The notes under the pieces: generated by a model
What the model was told of the DNA's origin: nothing
What the model saw: only the letters and a program-made list of their open reading frames with translations
The model's database searches: none
DNA from: Sarcophilus harrisii
Taxonomy: Eukaryota; Chordata; Mammalia; Dasyuromorphia; Dasyuridae
Reading direction: 5' to 3'
NCBI RefSeq assembly: GCF_902635505.1
Contig: NC_045427.1
Location: forward strand, 54,400,539 to 54,464,538
Length of the DNA: 64,000 nt
Part shown: positions 11,879 through 21,169 of the stretch, piece after piece
How positions within the stretch are numbered: position 1 is the stretch's first letter
How the letters are laid out: each line of letters begins with the position of its first letter
Translations under genes and position numbers: made by a program

Positions 11879-14800
11879 TCAGTGACAGAACCCACCCACC
11901 AGAGGCTTGGAGGGCCAAGAACCCAAATCCTGCTGTTCCAGGTAAGTGGTCAACTCCTGACGAGCAGCTCGGTATGTCCCTGCCTGGAAAGAGCATCAGA
12001 GTAGCCCTCAGTCTCAAGGCAGAGCAAGGGTGAAGAAAAAAAAATGGGGCTTAAGGCAAGACCTCCTGCTGGAAGCACTACATGATCTGGCTAAATGAGG
12101 AGTGACCACTGACCTTGGCCACCTCATACGTGTCCAGTGCCAAGAGGTCAAATCTTCCCAGGGCTTGGGCCGCCTGGCGGAAAGCACGCAGGAGGGCAGC
12201 TTTACAGAGGCGGGAGGGAGGACCCAGGGAGTTTCTGGGTGGGAAAGAAGAGGCTCCAGGTCACCTCTGTCCATCTTGGGGCTCCACTCCCATACCCCCC
12301 CCCTCCCCAACAACACCAGGCCTTACTCTGCCCACACACGTCCTGTGGTGGTGTCCACAACTTCCAAGCTGCTATCTCCCAGGCTCCAGTTGAGGCTGAG
12401 GCCCTGGCAGTTGGAAGGTACAGAGTCCTGGGGAGCCACAGGTGGTCCCAGAAACAGGTGCAGGGGGTTACGTGCATAGGGAGGTGGCAGGCCCGGGCCT
12501 CCCTCCAGGCAGGGCCGGTCATGGATGACTCGACTCAGAGTTGAAGGGTCATGGCAGGAGTCAGCTGTGAGGAAACACAATTCTGAGGGGAAGAGGATCA
12601 GCTCTCCTCCCCACACACAATCTGCCCCCCAAAAGAGTTAAGAGTTAGAAGGGACCTTGTCATTATACACATGGGGAAATTGAGGTTTCAGGAGGGCCAG
12701 ACCCCTGCCCCAAATCCAGGGCTGCCTTCCAGGACCCTCCCCCTCTCCAGCCTCCTCTTCTCTCTCCCCTCCTGGGCCTCTCACCAAGGACAAGGCTGGT
12801 TGCATAAAGTGGAGGCAGGAAATGGGCCAGCAGGCCCCCTCCCAGCCCCAGCACTGCCCATCGAGCCACTTTGTCACTGGCCGACAGCGAGCAGACCCGT
12901 GCTGCCCGGAATCCCGGGGCGAGGTAGCAGACGGGTCGCAGTTCTCCCCGGGCGTGGGCTTGAAGACGAAGGGAGGGACTGTGGAGAGAGCCCCCTGGGG
13001 AAGGGAGACTGGAGGGGGAGAAAAGGAGGAGAGATCAGGGAGAGGAACTGGCACAGACACAGCACGTCTCCAGATCTCTCCTTTCTGTCCTCCCTCTCCC
13101 ACCTCGATCACAACCTTCCCATTCCATTCAGAGACCCCTAAAACCAAATGTCCAGCGTACTAGATGTCATGTGCAGCTCCTGAAGGTGTGTCACTGAGGT
13201 ACAAGTGTAAGAAGATTTTGGGCTTCAAGGCAAGGGGGGGACCAGGGCCTGGTCGGGGGGTCAGCACTGAACGTTCTGCCCCTTCTGGGCCCCCACTAGC
13301 CACCAGAAGGAGCTGCCGGAAGAGGAACCTAAGAAAGATGGAGAACATGACTGAGGGTAGGGATCCCACGATCAGTGGTCTTCCCCGCAGGTCCTTTCTT
13401 TATGTCTCACCTGACCAAGGCACGGCGGGCAATGACCAAGCTGTGAGTGTCGTGGAGTCTCCGGCCCATGAATTCAATCCAGCCCCTGTAGCCGCCTGAG
13501 CCCGTACCCAAAGCAACCAGCTCATAGGTCTCCCTACAGCTGCCCCTGTCATCAGGGACCTCTGCAGGAAGAACAGGGAGAGGAGCAGCTGGGGGAGAAG
13601 GGAAGGGAGGGAGCACTGGACAGAAAAATGGGAAAGGGAGACTTGGGGGGAGATCATAAAATGAAACCCAAGGGGAAGAAGGAAAAGAAAGGCTAGAAGG
13701 AAAGAGGATTCTAGGGCTCCCTGCCTCCCCCTAAGGATGGGGTTGGTGGGCTTGAGGAACAAAGTCTCAGGCTTCCATACCCCTTTCAAGGATGACAGCT
13801 GCTATGGTCCGCTTGCAGCCCCGGTATGGGGAGTTTTCACCTATTAGGCGGTCAAAGCCTGAGCTCACCACAGCTGCACAACGCTGCTCGTGGGTCAGAA
13901 TGTTTTCTAGAGGAAGGGCAGGAATATCAGTGGGACCAGAGAAAGGAGAGGAAGAACACTCAATCTTCTACCCATCCCCAATGCTGATTCTACTCCCCTT
14001 TCTTCATCCAGTATATTTTGGGGTACAGGAGCCAGGGAATTGGGACTGGCTTCTGGGACCAAGCAGAACGAGAAGGCTGGGCACAAGTCCTAACTCTCCC
14101 AAGGATGGGTTGTCTGGTAAGGGAAGCTGTGCCCCTCATTAGAGAAGCGTCCCCTGCAGACACATGGCCACTCTGACTCAAAGCCTATAAGGTAGGGTGG
14201 AATGGAAGGGAGAGTTACCAAGGAAGGCTCACCTGCAGTTAAAGAACAGAGCGGGAAGTTGTTAGGAGTTTTGAAGGGGGCTGCAAAAGAAAAAAGGGAA
14301 CTGCAGAGTCTTTCTTTTGGATTACCTGGGATGCAAGTCTCTGCTCTTCCCCCCAACCATGAAAGGGGACAAGGCTGTGATGGTCCTGTAACCCAGGAAG
14401 TCTACAGCCCAGTCTCCTAATGGGCTGATGATCACCTTTCCTCCCATCTCCAGCATCTGGATCAGAGGATACCTTGTGGTGGCAACCTAGCTTCAAGATG
14501 ATTGAGGTAAAAGACATCATTTACTATACATCCCTCTCATTTTACAAATCAGAAAACAGACCTCGAGAGGAGCTTTGTCCAAGGTCACAAGAGCAGGTTC
14601 AGTCTTCCTTCTCCTGTAGGAACCTTTTCCTTCTGAGGGAGATTACCTGGGTTTTCCAGCTGGGTCCTGACACAATTGAGAGCCAGGATGGCTGCTTGTC
14701 CCTTTGCTTCCTTTTTGCTGCTCCCAGTACCCTCAGGACAGGACACCTCATCCAGCACAGCACAGACAGAGAAGTGTCGGAAGGGAACTTAAGGAAGGAA

Positions 14801-17606
14801 AAAGTATTTTAGAAACAGAAAAGAGTCTCCAAAGCCCCACCTGTTCAGAAGGCCAATCCCCAGCTGCCTCCCTAGGCCTCTCAAACCCTTCCTTAAAATA
14901 GTTTCTACTTAAAAAAAATTAAAAATATATTTTAGCATTTATAGTTTCTATAGAAGGATCTTAAGAAACATTCCAGTCTAGTTTTCCCCCTTCCCCTTAT
15001 TTGACAAAAGAGAAAATAGGTGGGCTTCCCTTAGTTTTCAGTTCTTTGCCACCACATACAAAAAAAAAAAAAGAGTTGCTATAAATATTTTTAATTTATT
15101 GGTCCATTTCCCCTTTTTGGGTGATGACCTATTAATGATATCACCAGAAAAAAAAAAGAAAAAAAATGATATCACCAGGTTTAAGGTTAAACCCACTTTA
15201 GGAATTTGGGGGCATGGCTTCAAAAATAGTTCCAGAATAGCTCAAGAAATTATGGCATAGGAATATAAAACAACAGTGCCGTAAAAGTAAAATTTAATTT
15301 TAAAAAGAGTAAACTATGTAGAGTAGTGGGATAATTTGCCTAATCTCACACATGTGCCAGAGCTGAAATTTTACAGAAGAGAATCTCCAACAAGAGAGTG
15401 ATAGGAAAGAGAGGAGCATTCGTTCCCATCTTCCCAGTCAGACCTCAGGATCCCCAGGGTCAGAGGCCTGCTTCTATAACTCTTTGCCAGTCTTCTTTCA
15501 TCCCATCCCAACGTTCAGCACACAATGACCTGTATCCAGTTCACTTACTTTGGACCTCACTCTCCACAAAGCGCAGAGTAAGGCCCATGCCTGTTGCATA
15601 GCGAGTCAGGAGGCTCAGGGCCTGGCCTGGAGGGGGGTCTTTGTGGCCAAGGATCAGCTCCCTCACCACCGCTGGAGGATCTGGAAGTGGCCCTAAGTGA
15701 GGACAGTACATGGAGTTATGACTATGGACTGTTAAAACCGAAATTTCGAGTGGCCTGAGAATCAGTTAGTCCAAATTCCTGCTTGATCAGAATAAGAAAC
15801 TGAGGCCCAGGGGGACTGAGAGCCAGGTCACATGGCTATCAAGCAGGACTGCAGCCCAATGCTCTTTCCCCATGCATTACCTCCCTCCTAGCAAGGGAAT
15901 TCCCTGACCCCTCTAACCAGTCTCCCTAAATAGGCCTTTCTTCTACTTCATTCCAACCAGTAATCATCTACCCCTCAGAGAGAGCCCCACCCCCTCCATG
16001 GCAGCCCCTTCCACCTTTGAACAGTGAAAGTCATTCATTTTCACATCAAAACAAAACCTCCTTCTCTGCCAACTATCACCAATTTCTCCCACAAAACATA
16101 TGCCAATCTACTTCTCTGTGATTCCACTGTAACTTTCCAAACAAAAATGACCCTCCAAGAACAAGTTGTTTGGATGGTCACAGACACCCAATAAACACAC
16201 AAATACACACACACAAATAATGCACAGGAACATTAAGTGATAAAAGAACAAAAAAATATAATTAAACAAGAGAAATATTAAGGTTCAGCTTGAGAAAACA
16301 TTAAGTATTATACATGGAGGAAACAAATTGAAAATTCACCAGTGATTAGTTACAAGAATGGTAACAATACAGAAGGTAACTATTATATATGGGGGAAACA
16401 AGTTGAAAATTCTCCAGTCAGTAACTAGTTACAAGAATGGTAACAATACAGAAGGTCCATTGTGCCTATGTGTTTGCTCCTCCTAATGGAGATCAAAATC
16501 CATGGAGATAAGGAGGACTGCCTTCTAGTATCTGTAATCCTAGTCCTCAATCCAGCCACTTGATACATAATAAGGGCTTATTAATAAGATGCTTTCTACT
16601 TATTCAGAAGATATACCAAGATATGTCTACTTCTTCCATAGGACTACCATTCAAATACTTAAGAATTGCATTTATGTTTATATATAAATATGTGTGTATA
16701 TACATATATACACATTATATAGGTATATACATACCTACATACACATACGCCTATATACATACCTGCCGATACACACGCCTATACATACCTGCCTATACAT
16801 ACATACATGCCTATACATACATGCCTATACATACACACATACCTCTATACCCATATATATACACATACCTCTATACCCATATATACACACATACCTATAT
16901 ACCCATATATACACACATACCTATATACCCATATATACACACATACCTATATACCCATACATACATACATACCTATATACCCATACATACATACATATAC
17001 CTATACATACACATACCTATATATACATACATATACATACACACATACACACATACACAGACATACATACACAGACATACACACACAGACATATATATAT
17101 ATAAAGCATCTTAAGGCTTGCAAAACTTTTTACAAATATTATCTCATTAGAACCTCCCAATAGCCCTGGGAAGGTGGTGCTACTATAATCCCCATTATCA
17201 TACATGAGGAAAATGAGACAGGCCGAGCTTTAAGTGGCTTCCCCAGAACTCACGTTTTCATATCTCCGAGTCCACTGCTCTAACCACAGTGCCACACAGC
17301 TGGCTGAAAACTAGTATCCCTATTCCCCTTAAATCTTTTCTTCTCCACTCTCCCTCCCCCCTCCCCCTTCCCCCATTCTTTCAAGGAGATTACTGCCCCT
17401 ACTCCCATCCCCAGGGGTCCAAGGCCTCCTTCCCTACCATCCCCAGCAGCCTCGTTCCCAAGCTTCTTCTTCTTCTCTTCTCCCCTAAGGGGCTCCGCTT
17501 TGGAAGGCTGAGTCTCCGAGGACACCTGGGCAGAGCCTTCCGAGGGCCTCCAGGGAATCTGCAGAGAGGCTGCCAGGCGGGGTTTCCTGCGGGTTGCCTC
17601 ATCCAT
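11879..17606 (-). CDS. ADAD2: ADAD2, adenosine deaminase domain-containing protein 2
   Basis: Ten coding exons on the minus strand: 17606-17438, 15692-15549, 14787-14647, 13906-13781, 13561-13411, 13328-13161, 13008-12785, 12564-12327, 12234-12114 and 11983-11879. They join in phase to 528 codons plus TGA. The start gives [16 protein letters not shown], matching the human [11 protein letters not shown] segment. Exons 2-3 carry a double-stranded RNA-binding domain ([26 protein letters not shown]). Exons from 13906 onward form an ADAR-type deaminase fold ending [13 protein letters not shown]. The domain looks inactive. The ADAR HAE motif is THSL, losing the catalytic Glu. The first zinc cysteine (PCG) is PSG and the second (CSDK) is ASDK. 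The family is germ-cell specific and acts as an RNA-binding protein in spermatids, in line with the loss of catalysis. Human ADAD2 has about 16 extra residues after LENPE; see the exon remnant at 14234. Confidence 0.94.
14234..14280 (-). pseudogene. ADAD2: Remnant or poison form of an ADAD2 exon
   Basis: Between ADAD2 exons ending 14647 and starting 13906 lies a 47-nt interval with a good acceptor (cttttgcag before 14280) and a consensus donor (CAG|gtgagc after 14234). In the frame set by the upstream exon it reads [13 protein letters not shown] and then TAA. The human protein has a 16-residue (48-nt) segment at exactly this junction that includes TSSRPPL, so this looks like the same exon, now one base off frame. 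Skipping it joins the flanking exons in frame as NP-ENIL. Inclusion would truncate the protein after the RNA-binding domain. Confidence 0.6.
15134..15178. mobile_element. Poly(A)-only insertion flanked by 14-bp direct repeats
   Basis: AATGATATCACCAG occurs at 15134-15147 and again at 15165-15178. The 17 nt between them are all A except one G. This is the layout expected of a LINE-mobilised insertion cut back to its tail. It lies in the ADAD2 intron between 15549 and 14787. Confidence 0.7.
15720..15890 (-). repeat. Old tRNA-derived SINE fragment in ADAD2 intron 1
   Basis: The segment ATAAGAAACTGAGGCCCAGG, then AGAGCCAGGTCACATGGCTA and a 'caatgctctttcccc' end, is the usual inverted MIR/SINE text. 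It starts a few tens of bases upstream of the exon at 15692. The copy is diverged. Confidence 0.55.
16306..16456. repeat. Tandem duplication of a 75-79-bp unit
   Basis: Two copies begin at 16306 and 16381 with TATTATACATGG / TATTATATATGG. They end with the shared GAATGGTAACAATACAGAAGG. They differ by a few substitutions and a 4-nt indel, so the duplication is moderately old. It lies in ADAD2 intron 1. Confidence 0.85.
16685..17103. repeat. TACA/CATA minisatellite with a 26-bp higher unit
   Basis: The array starts as (TACA/TATA)n and resolves into about six near-identical units of CACATACCTATATACCCA plus ATATATA. It then decays into (CATA)n and (CACA)n. It lies in ADAD2 intron 1. Several frames stay open through it because of the repeat; none is a gene. 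Confidence 0.9.
17110..17305 (-). repeat. Old tRNA-derived SINE or MIR fragment, inverted
   Basis: The segment TTTTACAAATATTATCTCAT, followed by CCCTGGGAAGGTGG, ATGAGGAAAATGAGACAGG and CAGTGCCACACAGCTGG, is the reverse complement of a MIR-like 3' region and body. It ends about 130 bp before ADAD2 exon 1. Confidence 0.6.
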
Positions 17607-17959
17607 GCTGGGAAAGCAGCTGCTGGGGAGCGGGGAGAAGGGGAAGGAAATGGAGAGAGGGGGTGAGGAAGGGGAGGGAGGGGAGAGACAAGCACAGGAT
17701 GAGCTCAGCTCGCCCCTGCCCCTGACCTTCCCCCCGTAAGGCTTGCCTAGCGCCTCTGCACACCTAGTCCCTTTGATCCTTACACAACCACTCTGGGAAG
17801 CAGCAGGGCGCTCTGACTGCTGCTAGCTTACAGAAGAGAAATGGGGGCAGGCAGAGGTAGGTGAGGATACCTGCCCGGGGGGCAAGTGGCCCAAACCCCT
17901 TATTTTCCATCTAAGAAAACTAAGGCATCCAGAGGGAGGTGGAAGGGACTCTCAGGGAC

Positions 17960-18400
17960 CCCGCGGGCTAATCACTGGGCGGGAAAGGGAGGCCCGGGCC
18001 AGGTCGGGCGCGGGGCCAGCGGCTAGGCCACAGTCTCGGCTAGTTCCCGCCTCCAAACTCGGGGTCCCCGCCGTCGCCAGGCGTTGGGGGAATGCCGAGC
18101 CCGCCAGCTTTACAAGGGAGAGGGATCTCCCCGCGGGGAGGGGCGGCGGCGAAGCCGTGGCTTAGGAGGAGAGGCCTCGAGGCTCGGCGATTCTCCCGCA
18201 CCCCACTTCTCCTCCTCACCCCATCCCTTCACCTCACAGCCAGCGGCCTCTGCACGTGGCGCCCGTTACCCACGTGAGGCGCCCGTTACCCACGTGACGG
18301 CTCCCTGGGTTTCGGACCCCGCCTTTTTCCACGCGCTTAGGCCAATGAGAATGCAGTCAGTGGGGCCGCTTCCCGCCAATCAGAGGAACCGCTGCTTGAG
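17960..18400 (-). promoter_or_regulatory. ADAD2: Probable ADAD2 CpG-rich promoter
   Basis: This is a GC- and CpG-rich block 350-800 bp upstream of the ADAD2 start codon. It holds three CACGTG E-boxes at 18253, 18271 and 18291, the last two inside a tandem 20-bp unit (CACGTGaggcgcccgttacc). It also holds two CCAAT boxes at 18342 and 18376, and three E2F-type sites: GGCGGGAA at 17978, TTCCCGCC at 18044 and TTCCCGCC at 18370. E2F6-like sites together with CACGTG boxes are the known signature of germline gene promoters silenced in somatic cells by MGA/MAX-E2F6 (PRC1.6). This fits a germ-cell gene, but the factor assignment is inference. No TATA box is evident and the transcription start is not fixed. 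Confidence 0.65.
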
Positions 18401-18476
18401 GTAGTAGCCCAGGTGCTCAGCGGAGCCTGGAAAAACCTGTTAGGGGAAGTTTTTCTCTTGCTCTGGTTTGTTTGAG

Positions 18477-18605
18477 TCATAGACTCCCTTTGGCAATCTG
18501 GTGAAACTCACAGGCCCTTTGATTGCATTAAATAAAAGGAAACATTGTGTTGAAACCACTTGTCTCATTTTCCTCGTAGACACCAGGCTAAGAAGTCCTG
18601 GTTAG
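18477..18605. mobile_element. hAT-like non-autonomous DNA transposon fragment
   Basis: The text CATAGACTCCCTTTGGCAAT, then 'ctggtgaaa' and a 'gctaagaagtcctgg' end, belongs to a dispersed repeat also seen at 30845-31125 and 59265-59500. The ends resemble the AAGAACCCCTG-type terminus of a common mammalian hAT-derived element. The family name is uncertain. Confidence 0.45.
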
Positions 18606-20465
18606 TGCGCCCTGCACTCAAGCTTGTGCAACATGGGACATCCGGGACGCGGAGAAGAGTGTTGCTGCTGTTGTTAAAGGCAACAGTTTCTCCCTTTCCA
18701 CCTTCCCCTCCCCCCGCGTGAGAGTGAAACATCCTTTAAGGCCGCCTTGTAAGTGTTCTTTGGAGGACTGAGGTCTCTGCCCACCTGTGCTATGATGCAG
18801 AGAGGAAAACAGGACCTAGATTCAGATCTTAGTCTGACATGCAGTTACTAAGCTCCTATTGTGTGCTAAGCAGCAGGGATAACGTACAAAACACGGGAAA
18901 AAGCCCTGATCACCAGAATCTTGTATGTTTTAATACCACTTTATAACTCTTGTATTCTGATGGAAGTGACAACATACAAACATCTGTATGCAACAAGATA
19001 AAAAATGGGATGAGTTCACGTCTTCTCTGGTTCTAAAACTAAAATGGCACAGACCCCATCTTCAGCTGCTGAATTAAGCCCAACTTGAATGCCATTTACT
19101 TCAGAAAACTTCTTCTGCCTCATTGCAACTGAAGCTTCACTAGAACTCTGTACCTTTCTAATAATGCACTTGTCATCCAAAGCAGATTCTTATACTATAG
19201 TTGCCTTTGTTAAGATCTTATCTTCTTAATAGTAATTGCTAAGCCTCAACCCCAAAGTAACCTGCCTGTCACCTTATCCTAGGACCTTTAATAGAAATGA
19301 CAGTCCTGCTCTTCTCTGTCCTAATCAGACTACATCAGACTATCATCTGTGCCTAGCACATTAACACACTAGAGAGTGTTCATCATGAGTTAGGGTATAC
19401 AGAAACATACCAGATGAGGAATTAGTCCTACTTCAATGAAAATCTGCCAAGTTCAGTCAGACAAAAATTATCCCTCCATCCACAAGTATCTCTTTTTAAT
19501 TTATTATATATTTTGCATTTTAATAAATTTAATATAACATAATTATAATATTTAACAAATATATATAATAAATTGAATAAAATGCAAACCTTTTCACATT
19601 TAAATTGTTAGTTTTTTTTGCACACAAACTATTAGTGATATACAAAGTAAGTACTTAATAAATGTTTTCTGAGTAAGTCATTTGATAGTTGGCAAAACTG
19701 GGATGATAAGAAAAGAGAGAAAAGATGGAGTGCTTTTTGTTCAGTTATTTCAGTCTGACTCATGATCTCATTTGGGGTTTTCTTGGCAAAAATATTAGAG
19801 TGGTTTGCCATTTCCTTCCCCACTTAAGGAAACTGAGGCAAACAGGGTAAACCTTGTTTACACAGAGAGTAAGTCTTTAAGACCAGATTTTAATTCAGGA
19901 AGATGAGTCTTCATGACTCCAAGTTGGGTACACTATTCATTAGGTCACCTATCTAGCTGAGGAGAAGTAAAAGTTGTGGAATACACGGGAGAGTTGCTGA
20001 AATATACAGGAGCCACCTGACAAGTGGCTGCTGGAGATCCAACACAGAATGGATCTCCTCTTGTGAGAGGATGATACAAGGAGATTGAGAGGCAGTTGCT
20101 GCTCTCTGACCTCTCTGAGAGGCCATTTCATTGTCTGACCTCTCTCCTCTTTCCTCTACCTCCAATTTATCTCATTCCTAGTCTGCAACACCTATGTCAG
20201 CAAAGGCTGCCTTGCAGCTCCTGCGATCTTATAATCCAACTGTGGAGGCTCTTGGAGAATTGACCTGAACAAAAAGTTATCCTAAGTAATATTCAAAGGA
20301 GGAAAGCTCAATATAAGGGAACATTTTGTAACGGTCAGAACTGACAAAAATGGAATTAACTTCATGGTTAGGTATCGAGGTCTCTATCACTGAAAATATT
20401 CAAGTAGAGGAATGGTGATCTGGAACAGATAGTTCTCAAGGGAGAAAATGAGGCTACCTAAATAA
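18606..20465. other. Intergenic DNA between ADAD2 and TAF1C, left part
   Basis: No coding exon is recognisable. The first 150 bases (to about 18760) are still GC-rich. An inverted SINE lies at 19735-19960 and is listed separately. AT-rich DNA at 19490-19620 holds no gene. Confidence 0.45.
19735..19960 (-). repeat. tRNA-derived SINE, inverted
   Basis: The plus strand reads GGGGTTTTCTTGGCAAAAAT, then GTGGTTTGCCATTTCCTTCC and GAAACTGAGGCAAAC, and ends CACCTATCTAGCTG. This is the reverse complement of the marsupial SINE, tail to head, nearly full length. Confidence 0.75.
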
Positions 20466-20645
20466 CTATATTAAATAATGCTCAAAATTAGAAAAATGCA
20501 AATCAAAGTAATTCTGAGTTTCTATTCACATCCATCAGAGTGACAAATATGATTTAAAAAAAATGATAAGTATTAGAGAAGCTCTGGGCAAACAAATATG
20601 TTAATTTCAGTGTGATTGAATCACATGCCAGTGGGGTCTATGTCC
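20466..20645 (+). mobile_element. L1 fragment (LINE), plus strand
   Basis: The stretch AAAATGCAAATCAAAGTAAT, then 'acatccatcagagtgacaaatatga' and 'gataagtattagagaagctctggg', matches the 3' end of L1 ORF2 as found in mammals, in sense orientation. It is short and diverged, with no open frame. Confidence 0.65.
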
Positions 20646-20904
20646 ATTTGAAAAATTATCATGCAACAGATAACATAAAAGAAGCCAAGTATATATATTT
20701 TGGTGATGCCATAGCTATGCCCACCCTGTGTTCTACACTCTAGAGAGCTACAAGAGTAATAAACAATTTCAGTCATCAAATGGGGTTATCTTCACACCAT
20801 CAACCCAATGGCTCATGGATAGAGTTAGAACTCTGGACAGAGAGAGGAGGAACAGCTTTTCCTCAAGAGCTTTAGTAAACTTCTCTTCCAGATAGAGATT
20901 AATT

Positions 20905-21095
20905 AATCAGTCTACCAGTATTTATTAAGTCTTTACTATGTTCTAGACATTGTGCTAGGGCCCTAAGGACACACACATAATGAACAAACATTTATTAAAC
21001 ATCTACTAAGTGTAAGGCAGGCATCACACTATGCATAGAGGATACAAAAAGAGGCAAAAGACAGTTCCTGCTCTCAAGAAGTTAACAATCTAATG
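20905..21095 (+). repeat. Two adjacent L2/MIR3-like fragments
   Basis: Two successive copies of the phrase 'tatttattaa...cttactatgt' are present (20920 and 20988). The second runs on into GGATACAAAAAGAGGCAAAA and CTCTCAAGAAGTTAACAATC. This is the same dispersed repeat as at 9484. Confidence 0.45.
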
Positions 21096-21169
21096 GAGGT
21101 TAGCATATGGAACAAGCAAATGGGAACAAGTCTAAAAAATAAAACACTCTGTGCTCTCAAGAAACTTGG

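Noticed and set aside
12638-13147. 169-codon minus-strand open frame
   Set aside because: It overlaps a real ADAD2 exon (13008-12785) in the wrong frame. The true frame contains [16 protein letters not shown].
14704-14901. Possible plus-strand exon opposite ADAD2 exon 3
   Set aside because: The minus-strand reading has correct splice sites, phase and a dsRNA-binding match. The plus-strand frame has none.
16685-17103. Regularly spaced repeats resembling a CRISPR array
   Set aside because: There are no unique spacers, and the genome is clearly mammalian. It is a minisatellite.
16560-17163. Tyr/Thr/Ile-rich open frames of up to 184 codons
   Set aside because: They come from the TACA/CATA minisatellite, which is open in several frames at once.
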